Of a stretch of 64,000 nt of DNA, positions 43,223 through 52,757 are shown piece by piece (position 1 is the stretch's first letter; every line of letters begins with the position of its first letter). A program made the translations under genes and the position numbers. The DNA comes from an uncultured archaeon (GTDB lineage Archaea; Halobacteriota; Methanosarcinia; Methanosarcinales; Methanoperedenaceae): assembly GCA_902384525.1 (NCBI GenBank), contig CABMCA010000089.1, positions 1 to 64,000 of the forward strand, written 5' to 3'. Below the pieces are notes generated by a model. The model searched no databases. It had not been told where the DNA came from and saw nothing but the letters and a program-made list of their open reading frames with translations.

Positions 43223-44044
43223 TTAATAAATATCGAGTACGATCTTGATTTTGTCGCCCTTAGATAACGGTTTATCACCATATTTTTCCGGGATCAACTT
43301 TATTCTGGGCTCATTGAAAGATAAACAAAAGGCAATTCCGGAACATTTTACCGATTTATTTTCTTTTGTTATTTGAAGAAGAGAAACTTCCGGGCGGAAA
43401 AATCCTTCTGGTTTGACCACACCAAAAAAATGGTCTTCCCCATTTGAGCTTATATAGCCATCAATAAACCCCCCATCAATTGCGAATCCTCCGATCATCC
43501 CACAGGTCTGGAATGGGGCATAAAGGAGAGAATAATTCTCATTTACCTCTTCAACAACACACTCAAATTCCACTGTTTTTCCATCAGGAAGGCTTCTCCA
43601 TTCAATATTTGGCGAAAGTTCATGATCATTCGATGCCCGCAAATAATTACAGGCATCCCTGACCTCGACATGCATTACAGGATCATTCCAGAAAATAAAA
43701 TATCCATTCTTGATAAATGTCCCTATGCGTTCGCCAATTGATATTTCCTCGCCGATTGAAATGTCTGGTTCTATATGGATTATTTTAACAACATATTTTC
43801 CCTGTCGTATCGCTATAAGATATTCTTTGGAATCCCTGTCTTTAAAAGGGGTAGGCGTATCAAAACTCCGGATATCGATTACCTTTCCATCAACCGGAGA
43901 AAGAGCCTCTCCCCCGAAACATCCATAATAAATATCAACCGCACTGTTTGTCTTATGGGCTGCGTAAGGGCTTTTCATGAAGGAAAATTTTGAATTATCG
44001 GGTGCATAAATATCTACTTCATCATGCCCTGCAATTTTTTTCAT
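43223..44044 (-). CDS. Protein with lipoyl/M23-peptidase-like beta-barrel hybrid motif, unknown function
   Basis: 'GGEALSPVDGKVIDIRS...YLIAIRQGKYVVKIIHIEPDISIGEEISIGERIGTFI' resembles the M23/biotinyl-lipoyl fold. Directly follows the radical SAM gene (stop 44045, start 44044). Confidence 0.6.
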   Translation of the reverse strand: MKKIAGHDEVDIYAPDNSKFSFMKSPYAAHKTNSAVDIYYGCFGGEALSPVDGKVIDIRSFDTPTPFKDRDSKEYLIAIRQGKYVVKIIHIEPDISIGEEISIGERIGTFIKNGYFIFWNDPVMHVEVRDACNYLRASNDHELSPNIEWRSLPDGKTVEFECVVEEVNENYSLLYAPFQTCGMIGGFAIDGGFIDGYISSNGEDHFFGVVKPEGFFRPEVSLLQITKENKSVKCSGIAFCLSFNEPRIKLIPEKYGDKPLSKGDKIKIVLDIY

Positions 44045-44983
44045 CTAAACTCCATAAGAACAGCACATTTTTGGTATCTCAATGATGTTCAAACCTATAT
44101 CCTGCCCGGTCTTATAGGCGCTTCTTGATGGAACAGCCGTCCTGTCAATTCCGCCCAGTACCGCGTACTTATCAAGCATTGAACGGTATCGCCCCCCAGG
44201 GCGCACGCAGCTCAATGACAGGGGCACATCAAACATTTCCCGTGCTTTTGTTATTACCTTTACCACATCCTCAATTCCAGGAGGCGCTGCATCTTGCGAT
44301 GCTGTCCCTTTTGTGGGTATGAATACAACTATCACTACCACATTTGGATCAAATTTCCTGGCGATCTCAAGTGCTCTTATTTCCCCTTTTAATTCACCGT
44401 TATGGAGTCCCACAATGATATGCGGCGCAATCCTTATCCCGAAGGAAGACAGGTGCGATAATGTATTTTCATAATCCTGTACCGTCGCGGAAAGGCCGAG
44501 GATATCATGTATGGTCTCATCATCCCCGATAACATCAACAAGCGCCATGTCAAGATATTTTGAAAGCAGTTCTGCCTGTCCCCTGTTAACGATCCCGGTG
44601 TGGGCGCTGATCTTAAGATGTGTATCCTTTTTTATTTGTGCGATCTCATCAGCCTGCAAGTATGTGGGAACGCTTCCGTCAGGCAAACTTCCGCCGCTTA
44701 ATAATATTCCATTAGCGCCCATGCCAGCCAGGCGATGTACGCACGATCGAAGTTTGCCATTTGAGCCATCAAGCATATGTGCAAGATAATGTGAATCACA
44801 ATGCTTGCATTTCAAAGAGCATCGGGTTCCGGTCAATGATACCGGTGTAAAAGGCTCCCTGAAAAAAAGCAGGTCGTTGCCGAATAATTCCATCCTTCTG
44901 GTGAAGGATTCATGCATAGCATTTTTTGTTGCGTCGTCGGTGCTGAGGTTATCAATTTCGGCGCAATATTTGTCAAAATGCAT
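44045..44983 (-). CDS. Radical SAM protein, paralog of 34718..35665
   Basis: 'LTGTRCSLKCKHCDSHYLAHML...GANGILLSGGSLPDGSVPT'; C-terminal 'IPKMCCSYGV'. Confidence 0.88.
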   Translation of the reverse strand: MHFDKYCAEIDNLSTDDATKNAMHESFTRRMELFGNDLLFFREPFTPVSLTGTRCSLKCKHCDSHYLAHMLDGSNGKLRSCVHRLAGMGANGILLSGGSLPDGSVPTYLQADEIAQIKKDTHLKISAHTGIVNRGQAELLSKYLDMALVDVIGDDETIHDILGLSATVQDYENTLSHLSSFGIRIAPHIIVGLHNGELKGEIRALEIARKFDPNVVVIVVFIPTKGTASQDAAPPGIEDVVKVITKAREMFDVPLSLSCVRPGGRYRSMLDKYAVLGGIDRTAVPSRSAYKTGQDIGLNIIEIPKMCCSYGV

Positions 44984-45136
44984 ATGTTGCTTATTGGATT
45001 TGCGATATAAAGAGATTATCCCTTTCTTGATTCTTCAAGCAATAGTTCCCACCAAGGCGGGATTTTTAATGAATTTAAAAATATTTTCAACTGACTGCTG
45101 TCCTTAAAAATAAATATTAGGAAAAAGGAAAAAAAT

Positions 45137-46066
45137 TCATTTTTTTTCCTTTGCATATGCTACTAAAGCATCTTTTACCCCATACTTGAATGCCACGACT
45201 ATGGCGACACCCCACGCAATAGGTCCGAGGAATATATAGAAAATATTGGTTTTGATCAACATGGTGTCAAATGCTAATACTATCAATACCAGGAACAAAA
45301 ATCCCCTCATCAAAGGAACGAACATTTCCGAGCCTTCGACATTCATTCCTTTCATTGTTGCCTGCATATAATCCATAATAATGTCGATGGATAAAAATCC
45401 GATTATCAATATCAGGACTCCTGTGAACAGATTAGGAATATAATTTAATACATTTATCAGGAATTCAGTTAGGAATTTAAAACGCAATATCTCTACGGCA
45501 GCCAATATAAATATCAGATAGCCGAACAATTTTATTAAGCCAGAAAGGATACCTGAGACAGATGCGCCGCTTGCTTTCAGGGGTTCTCCCATAGAGCTCT
45601 TCATAATCTTATCATCTACACCCATAGCAACAAGTGTTTTGCGGATAATATCTGCGAGAAAATCAACAATTATCAGACCAATGATCAATACTATCAAAGC
45701 CGTTACTATAAGAGGTATATATGAAATAACCTGGGTGACAAAATCTGTTATAATCTGTATTTTTAGTATATCCAGGATGATAGCAGCAAAAATTATATAA
45801 ATAAATAGCTTGATTGTTGATTCGAAGAATCCTACAGTGTTCATTCCTGCTTTTCTTATTATTCCTCCTAAAGATGTTTTATCAATAAGATTGTCAAGTC
45901 CTATCTTGTCTAAGATCTTAGCCCCGATTTTTCCAATAAATGTTCCCAAAATCCATCCGAGAATTATTAGAACAATTACTGCTACCAATGTTGGTATAAA
46001 TGCAATAAATTGGTCTGCCAGATTGTATAAACTATTTTGTATTCTAGAATCCACCATATAACTCAC
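45137..46066 (-). CDS. Membrane protein with conserved TM-helix repeats (CmpX/mechanosensitive-channel-like)
   Basis: Repeats of 'FIPTLVAVIVLIILGWILGTFIGKIGAKILDKIGLDNLIDKT' and 'LIVTALIVLIIGLIIVDFLADIIRKTL'. Confidence 0.8.
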   Translation of the reverse strand: MSYMVDSRIQNSLYNLADQFIAFIPTLVAVIVLIILGWILGTFIGKIGAKILDKIGLDNLIDKTSLGGIIRKAGMNTVGFFESTIKLFIYIIFAAIILDILKIQIITDFVTQVISYIPLIVTALIVLIIGLIIVDFLADIIRKTLVAMGVDDKIMKSSMGEPLKASGASVSGILSGLIKLFGYLIFILAAVEILRFKFLTEFLINVLNYIPNLFTGVLILIIGFLSIDIIMDYMQATMKGMNVEGSEMFVPLMRGFLFLVLIVLAFDTMLIKTNIFYIFLGPIAWGVAIVVAFKYGVKDALVAYAKEKK

Positions 46067-46123
46067 TCCAATAATACATTGAAGTCAAAGTTATTAAAAG
46101 TTTTTGTCTGGCCACAATTCGGT

Positions 46124-46468
46124 CTAATAATCCTCCAGAGGCATCTCTTTCCACTCCCGCTCCACCGCCACTGAATTCTTCCTGATTTCAAGTATCAAGG
46201 ATTCATCACGGACCCTGGAGCCATTTTTATCGATCCATTTGTCAAGTTCCCCGCTTTTTAACATAGTGCGCAATGCGAACTTGATGCTCCCGCCTTCATT
46301 CTTATTCGTAATATTTGTTGCCCCGTGAATTAATCTCATATGCCTGAACCCATGTTCATAAGCCTCTTTGATCTTTTCACGGGCTGTCATGAGCGCAGTC
46401 CTTGTTGAATAATTATGCAGGTCAACCTCAACACATTTCTTGAAGATATCTACTTCGAACCATGCCAT
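46124..46468 (-). CDS. Smr-like domain protein
   Basis: 'CVEVDLHNYSTRTALMTAREKIKEAYEHGFRHMRLIHGATN' (LDLH...HG motif). Confidence 0.7.
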   Translation of the reverse strand: MAWFEVDIFKKCVEVDLHNYSTRTALMTAREKIKEAYEHGFRHMRLIHGATNITNKNEGGSIKFALRTMLKSGELDKWIDKNGSRVRDESLILEIRKNSVAVEREWKEMPLEDY

Positions 46469-46566
46469 ATGGAGGATAAGATTATACGAGATTTATTTAT
46501 AATTTTGCAAAACTTTAATTATTTTCTGAAATAATTCAAAAATTACTGGTAAATATTCTTGATATT

Positions 46567-46590
46567 AAAAAAAGAAAAAAAGAAAAAAAG
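46567..46590 (-). terminator. Oligo-T tract, putative archaeal terminator
   Basis: Minus-strand (C)T7CT7CT7 about 50 nt downstream of the stop of 46640..46999. Confidence 0.45.
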
Positions 46591-46639
46591 GAAAATCAAT
46601 GAAATCTATTATATTTCACTTCTTTTAATTGCGTATGTT

Positions 46640-46999
46640 TCACTCCTCTTTATTTTTCTTATTCTTCCTGCTGAAGAGGAACATCAAACCGATTGCTGCT
46701 CCTGCTGGCAGGGCGATTGTGGGGAATTCCGGTATTTGCTCAGGCGGGGCACACTGCCCTTCAGTATTAGATATGAAATCACCAGAATGTGCTCCCTGAC
46801 CATTGCCATGGCCGTTCTCCCATGCACTATCAAAACCTTGTTGACTGTAAAAATCAATAATTACATAAGGATTTGAAGCAGATCCTGTCGAATGACATAT
46901 TGTACCCACGTAATTGGGGCTTGCTCCCGCAAATCCAGTCATCGCTATTATCACAATCAACAGTGCTAATATTGCTAATTTTTGTTTCAAATTTATCAC
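46640..46999 (-). CDS. Exported protein with PEF-CTERM-type sorting signal
   Basis: Signal peptide 'LAILALLIVIIAMTGFAGA'; C-terminal 'IPEFPTIALPAGAAIGLMFLFSRKNKK'. Confidence 0.8.
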   Translation of the reverse strand: MINLKQKLAILALLIVIIAMTGFAGASPNYVGTICHSTGSASNPYVIIDFYSQQGFDSAWENGHGNGQGAHSGDFISNTEGQCAPPEQIPEFPTIALPAGAAIGLMFLFSRKNKKNKEE

Positions 47000-47370
47000 C
47001 CCTATAGATATTTTTCAAGATCCTAAATTCTTGATGTGATTCCTAAAGATTTCTTTTTTTAACCCGATAAGTTTTGATTGTGTTTTCCGTGATCGTTTTT
47101 ATCCCACAACGTTATAAATATTTTCCTGGAATCTTTTATCAAGCAATTACATTCTTGAATAAACTAAAAACTGTGCATTACTACTATATATATCCATCAC
47201 AATCTAAATTTCTACATGCAGGGACTACCTCTAAAGCCAAGCGCAGTTGGCTGTTATTTTGACATACAAGAAAAAAGCTAAGACTATAAAATTTTCGAGA
47301 TAGAATTCAGCCTTAAGATAGAGGAATGTATTCAAACTTCCTTATCCGTAAAAAACTGGATTTACCGACT

Positions 47371-49281
47371 TTAATCCATAATTTCCTTTCTTAACAAAAT
47401 ATACGCCATTCCCAGCCCCGCAACGCCATATAAAAGAAGCGGCAGAAGATAACCGGAAAGCGCGCCAAACCCTTCCTGGTATATCAATACTGAATCAAGA
47501 GCCTTGATGCCCATTGTTATTGGAAGGGCGCTCCCGATCTTTACCATCAATGCCGGCATGGTCTCAAACGGGAAAAAAACACCGCAAAGGAAGAGCATGG
47601 GGATACTCAACACAAGGGATGATAACATGGCTGTGTTTTCCGATTCTGCAAACGTTGCAACTGCCATACCGATACCTATGAAAGCCGCTGAATATACAAG
47701 GATCACAAGGAACAATAGTCCCAGCTGGCCTGTCGGGATCAGGATCCCATAGAACAGGTATGCAACAATCACGAGGATAATTCCCTGGAGCATGGCTATC
47801 AGAATAAGTGCCAGGATCTTTGCGAAAATGAACTCTTCAAGTGATAAGGGTGTCAAAAGTGTTCTCAAAAGTGTCTTTTTGGTTCTCTCCTGCACTATCG
47901 TTATTGATGAAAGCAGGAATGAAATGAACATCAGGACGATAGATACGATCGCAGGCATCAGGAAATCAAGATTAGACATGTTTTTGAATACCGGTTCCCG
48001 TTCTAATTTGATGGGGGCAGCAATAGCAGCGGGTGACTTTGTTCTTACATCACCCAGGATGTTTTTTGTCCTGTTAATTTCTGATATCAGGTTTGAAGTG
48101 CTATTTTCCATTTCTGTAGAGAGGTTTTTCATCTGAAATGAAACATCGGATGACTGATTCTTGACCTGATCCAGGATCATGATTGCAGTCTGGATGTTTG
48201 AGATATTTCCCTGGATATTTGATATCTCAAATATGTAATTGCCGATCAAAGATTGCATATTCTGCAACCTGATGTCGGTGCGTATCAGTTTTTCATGTAA
48301 TTCAGAGCCTTTTTGGGCAACATTTGCAAGGCCATTATAAAGTGATCTTATACGGTCGGTCTTTTCAAGTAAAAGCGCCCTTGTATTTTGAATCTGCAGG
48401 ACGGTGTTTGCAATGGAAATGCATTGTGGTGTTGAAGGAATTGTACATGTTGAATGATATGTTCCCTGAAGATCGCTCTGGATCGACAATAATGCGGCAT
48501 CTGTGGAATCGATATTATCGACCACAAACTTCAGGTCATCTCTCAAGCTCGCTGAGTCATTATAGATCGAACTTACATTCTTATCAAGTTCTAAAATGTC
48601 ATTCCGGGTTGTATTTATATCCACGGAAGTCCGGGACAGATCAATCTCCATCTGGTCAAGCGTGTTTTTCATCATATTAATGGATTGATTCATCTTGGTT
48701 ACATTGATCTCATTCATCTGGACAAGCACATTCTGTGTATCATTGTTCAGTCTGCTGATATTCCCGTTTATAGAAAAGACTCCTTCTTTTAATGGGGCAA
48801 GTTCTGATTCCATCTCTCCCAGTTTTTCCCAGAGCGTGCTGATAAATCCAAGAGTGATTTCGTAGGACATTTTTTCAGTGGTGGTAAGGAAAACCGTAGA
48901 TATTACAGGCGCTATCTGGACACGGGAATTATCAATATATAATTTCATAGATTGCGTCTGGTTTTCGGGAATGAATATCCCGGCGCTGTATTTTCCCTTC
49001 ATAACTCCATCTTCGATAACAGACGGGTCATTAGTGTTCTCTTTAACGATTATGAACATCTTACTGCTGTTTAATTCTTCGATTATGTCATTCCCGGATG
49101 TTGATCCGCCTCCAACGCCCAGTTTTACTTCTTTTAAGCCTTCGCCGGATGCTCCTGAGAACACTGAACCGATCAATATCATAATAAGAATAGGAGCAAG
49201 AAATATCAAAAGTAAAGTCTTCCTGTGGCGGACATATACTAAAAAATCTTTCTTTATGACTGGAACAATGCTCAATGCCAC
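47371..49281 (-). CDS. ABC-2 type transporter permease with large extracytoplasmic coiled-coil domain
   Basis: N-terminal 'KKDFLVYVRHRKTLLLIFLAPILIMILIGSVF'; C-terminal ABC-2 membrane domain 'FAKILALILIAMLQGIILVIVAYLFYGI'. Confidence 0.9.
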   Translation of the reverse strand: MALSIVPVIKKDFLVYVRHRKTLLLIFLAPILIMILIGSVFSGASGEGLKEVKLGVGGGSTSGNDIIEELNSSKMFIIVKENTNDPSVIEDGVMKGKYSAGIFIPENQTQSMKLYIDNSRVQIAPVISTVFLTTTEKMSYEITLGFISTLWEKLGEMESELAPLKEGVFSINGNISRLNNDTQNVLVQMNEINVTKMNQSINMMKNTLDQMEIDLSRTSVDINTTRNDILELDKNVSSIYNDSASLRDDLKFVVDNIDSTDAALLSIQSDLQGTYHSTCTIPSTPQCISIANTVLQIQNTRALLLEKTDRIRSLYNGLANVAQKGSELHEKLIRTDIRLQNMQSLIGNYIFEISNIQGNISNIQTAIMILDQVKNQSSDVSFQMKNLSTEMENSTSNLISEINRTKNILGDVRTKSPAAIAAPIKLEREPVFKNMSNLDFLMPAIVSIVLMFISFLLSSITIVQERTKKTLLRTLLTPLSLEEFIFAKILALILIAMLQGIILVIVAYLFYGILIPTGQLGLLFLVILVYSAAFIGIGMAVATFAESENTAMLSSLVLSIPMLFLCGVFFPFETMPALMVKIGSALPITMGIKALDSVLIYQEGFGALSGYLLPLLLYGVAGLGMAYILLRKEIMD

Positions 49282-50204
49282 TCTTCTCCTGAAGCATGAA
49301 TAAATACGTCTTCCAGGCTGGGCGTGCTTGATTCAATATTCCTGATAGTCTCTCCATGTGATTCAAAAATCTCAAAAATTGCCTGGAGCGGCTGCTCATC
49401 CGTAAAAGTTATTTTAAGCCCTTTTTCATTTACGTTGCACGAAGAAATATTTTTGATGGAGCCCAGGTTATTTTGTATGGCCGCATAATCCCCTGGTGAG
49501 CTTGTTATTAAAATAACCTTTTCCCCCACCTTTTTTTTCAAATCATCCTGTTTTCCTTCGATAACTATTTTTCCCCTGTTCATTATCAGTATCCGATCGC
49601 ACAATAAGTCCGCTTCTTCCATATAATGTGTAGTAAGAAGGATCGTCGTTCCTTCATCGTTAACAACCCTGATGGTTTCCCAGAGGGCTTTTCTTGATAC
49701 AGGGTCAAGCCCCACACTTGGTTCATCAAGGATCAATACCTCTGGTTTATGAATGAGCGCACATGCGATATTCAGCCTTGTTTTCATTCCTCCCGACAGG
49801 TTATAGGCCCTTACATCTCTTTTTTCATCCAGTTTTAGCAATGCAAGTATTTTATGGCTCCTTTTCTTGATATCAATAACAGGTATTCGATATAATGAAC
49901 CGAAGAACATGAGATTTTCACTCACAGTAAGCTCATCGTAGAAACTGTTCTCCTGGGGGACAACTCCGATAATTGAAAGTACGTCTTTCTTATCAGATAC
50001 AACATCAAGACCGCAAATAAATGCATGACCTGACGATGGTCTTGATTGGCAGGACAGGACTTTGATCAAAGTTGACTTTCCGGCGCCGTTTGGTCCGAGA
50101 AGGCCGAATATGATCCCCTTTTCAATAGCCAGAGTCACATTATCCAGTACTTTGAAATCCCCGTAGCTTTTTGTGATTGAACGAAATTCTATTATCAGTT
50201 CCAT
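49272..50204 (-). CDS. ABC transporter ATP-binding protein
   Basis: Walker A 'GLLGPNGAGKSTLIKVL', signature 'YNLSGGMKTRLNIA', Walker B 'VLILDEPSVGLDP'; overlaps permease start by 10 bp. Confidence 0.97.
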   Translation of the reverse strand: MELIIEFRSITKSYGDFKVLDNVTLAIEKGIIFGLLGPNGAGKSTLIKVLSCQSRPSSGHAFICGLDVVSDKKDVLSIIGVVPQENSFYDELTVSENLMFFGSLYRIPVIDIKKRSHKILALLKLDEKRDVRAYNLSGGMKTRLNIACALIHKPEVLILDEPSVGLDPVSRKALWETIRVVNDEGTTILLTTHYMEEADLLCDRILIMNRGKIVIEGKQDDLKKKVGEKVILITSSPGDYAAIQNNLGSIKNISSCNVNEKGLKITFTDEQPLQAIFEIFESHGETIRNIESSTPSLEDVFIHASGEEWH

Positions 50205-50281
50205 GATTTATTACATCTGATATTCAGGACTTTTTTTACTCATATGAGCTATAAACACTTATTACTATCTTATAGTTTTTA

Positions 50282-50599
50282 TTAAACAAGGATATTTTTG
50301 TCTAAAAGTTTAACGACCGCAAATCCGATTAGTACTGTTCCTGCGATCATTGATACAGACATCACTATTGGAGCAAGTGGGAAATCTGATGCACCGGTTA
50401 ATCCAAGTACGACCCAGAAAAGCCCGGCTCCGTAACCCAGTATTAAAGTTACGATGATCCCTGTTATTGACCCGATTGCGCTGACGCTCTTTTTTTTAGA
50501 AATATGATAAAATATGAAATATGAAATAACTATCGGTAACACTATTATTACCAGTACTAACAATAATTCAAATAATCCGTATGCTAATCCTGCATCCAT
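50282..50599 (-). CDS. Small polytopic membrane protein, unknown
   Basis: 105 aa, about three hydrophobic helices. Confidence 0.5.
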   Translation of the reverse strand: MDAGLAYGLFELLLVLVIIVLPIVISYFIFYHISKKKSVSAIGSITGIIVTLILGYGAGLFWVVLGLTGASDFPLAPIVMSVSMIAGTVLIGFAVVKLLDKNILV

Positions 50600-50838
50600 A
50601 TTCTAACTTACGTCATACATACATAAAATCCATCGCTTCCAGGCGCTTGTTTTTAAAATCTTGTATTGTTGACCGAGACCAGGAAAAGAGGTAAATAATA
50701 TTTCATCATTATGATAAGTATCACTACCACTTTATTTCCACTGGAGAAATTCCTACCTTTGAAATTTCAGGTATTCAAATAATTATTTATGTGATACTAA
50801 GGTATCAAATGCAAGTGTGTAAAAATGGAAAAATAAAA

Positions 50839-52266
50839 ATGGAAAAGAATACTATAATTTTATTTAACCCGATGCCTGTGGAACATCCTGTTGCGATCCC
50901 CAATAAAATGACAACGTCCCTGCAGGTCCCGCTTATTAATGTTCCCCTATCGCTTCTTGCTCTTGGGAGAATGATCCGGGATGAATATGACGTCAAAATA
51001 ATCAATGCAGTAGTAGATAATGATTATAAAAGAAATATTATCGATGCCAGCAAAAACGCCTTATGTCTGGCGGTCAGCAGCATGACCTGCTACCAGATAA
51101 GTGACGGTATTGATGTGTGCAAAGCTGTCAAGGAACTTTATCCACAGCTTCCGGTCATCTGGGGAGGATATCACCCATCAACAGAGCCGGTGCAAACCCT
51201 TAATAATCCTTATATTGATATTGTTATCAGGGGGCAGGGAGAGGTACCATTTAAAGAAACAGTGGAAAAACTTAAGAAAAAAGAATCCTTTTACGGGATT
51301 CGGGGTGTTTCCTATAAAGAAGGTGGGAAAATAATTGAAAATCCAGGACAGGAATTCAAAGCCCTTGATTCTTTCCTTCCCATACAATATGATATGATAG
51401 ATGTGGAGCGACACGTCAAAGGATATAAATTCGCAGATCGATGCATTGATTATTATTCAAGTACGGGCTGTGCGGCAGGATGCGATTTCTGTTCAGAGCC
51501 CCTGTTTTGCGGCAGGCGCTGGTCAGGGCTTCCCGCAGAAACAGTGGTTTCGGAACTTGAATACTTAGCAAAAAAATATAATATTGATACATTCATGATC
51601 CGGGACAGTGATTTTTTCATCAATGTGAAACGGGTGAAGGAGATTTGCATGCTCCTGATAGAGAAAAATCTGGGGCTTCGCCTCACGAGCGTCAATGGCA
51701 GGATGGAGAAGCTTTCGAGAATGGATCATGAGGTATGGGGACTTTTACGAAAAGCTGGTATTCATGAAATATTCATAGGCTTTGAAAGCGGGCTCCAGGA
51801 GGCGCTTGATGCTATGAATAAAGGAGCAAGCACCAGCCAGATAAAAATGTGCATTGATAAATGCATAGAATATGATATCGATATTCGCGGCTCATTCATG
51901 GTGGGAATTCCGGGGGTGGATGCAAAAGAAGAAGTAACAAGGACATTTGAGGAGATCCATAACATCATTTCTGCTTATGGGAAAATGGGGAAACTTAAGC
52001 ACATGGATATTTTGTTATCGTTTTTTACGCCATATCCGCATACTAAACTATACGAAGCCTCAGTTAAGTGCGGATTAGAGCCCCTGAATACTCTTGAAGA
52101 TTGGGGCGACTTTGACCAGTTTGATTTCAAAGCACCGTGGTTTTCACAGGAATATTTTGATATTACCAGGGATTTCAGGGCAGGGATGCCAATGAACTCG
52201 GGATGTGATTTTGAGGAATGGTGCAGGTTTTATGAGGGGATAGTAAAGAGGCTGGAACGTATTTGA
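50839..52266 (+). CDS. B12-binding domain radical SAM protein
   Basis: 'VIWGGYHPSTEPVQTL...DIVIRGQGEVPF' (B12-binding-like) and 'GCAAGCDFCSEPLFCGRRW' (CxxxCxxC). Confidence 0.9.
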   Translation: MEKNTIILFNPMPVEHPVAIPNKMTTSLQVPLINVPLSLLALGRMIRDEYDVKIINAVVDNDYKRNIIDASKNALCLAVSSMTCYQISDGIDVCKAVKELYPQLPVIWGGYHPSTEPVQTLNNPYIDIVIRGQGEVPFKETVEKLKKKESFYGIRGVSYKEGGKIIENPGQEFKALDSFLPIQYDMIDVERHVKGYKFADRCIDYYSSTGCAAGCDFCSEPLFCGRRWSGLPAETVVSELEYLAKKYNIDTFMIRDSDFFINVKRVKEICMLLIEKNLGLRLTSVNGRMEKLSRMDHEVWGLLRKAGIHEIFIGFESGLQEALDAMNKGASTSQIKMCIDKCIEYDIDIRGSFMVGIPGVDAKEEVTRTFEEIHNIISAYGKMGKLKHMDILLSFFTPYPHTKLYEASVKCGLEPLNTLEDWGDFDQFDFKAPWFSQEYFDITRDFRAGMPMNSGCDFEEWCRFYEGIVKRLERI

Positions 52267-52339
52267 GATAAAAGAATCAATGTTCACTTTGAAGTATACT
52301 GCGCTTTTAATACAATACAAACTGCAATTTATTTTAATG

Positions 52340-52555
52340 TGGGGCTGGTGAGATTTGAACTCACGATCGACGGGTCTCTCCGAAAATGCCAGGTTTTTGG
52401 CAATTTAATCTTTGAGCAGCACGTTCAGTGCTCCAACGGTTCCTCATTGCTTACCGCGTCCGGTTCACTCGGTAGACCCGTTGCTCATCATCACTTCCGG
52501 ATTTCTCCGGTTTTCCGCTGGAGCCCGTCGCCATGCCGGACTAGGCCACAGCCCC
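52340..52555 (-). tRNA. tRNA-Trp (anticodon CCA), interrupted by a 142-nt intron
   Basis: Minus strand: 5' exon GGGGCTGTGGCCTAGTCCGGCATGGCGACGGGCTCCAG (52518-52555), 3' exon ACCCGTCGATCGTGAGTTCAAATCTCACCAGCCCCA (52340-52375); acceptor, D, anticodon and T arms all pair. Confidence 0.95.
52376..52517 (-). ncRNA. tRNA-Trp intron containing a C/D-box guide RNA
   Basis: C box GTGATGA (52488-52494), D box CTGA (52425-52428). D guide TGGAGC pairs with tRNA 31-36, N+5 = C34. D' guide ACGGGTCT pairs with tRNA 36-43, N+5 = C39. Confidence 0.9.
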
Positions 52556-52757
52556 TTGTGGGTCGCTAATAATTCCTCCGATTGTTATTAAAGGTATCTA
52601 ATGGGATGAAATTTCCACGCACTTAAAAACACTGAAGGAATCCTTTGTAAACTATGTGCATACATGGAGAAATACATCCAAACACAGGATAAACGTTGTG
52701 CAAAATCGACTGCTACAGGCTTCGGACTTAAGCTGGGGCAAGGGGAAATTGAGGTGA

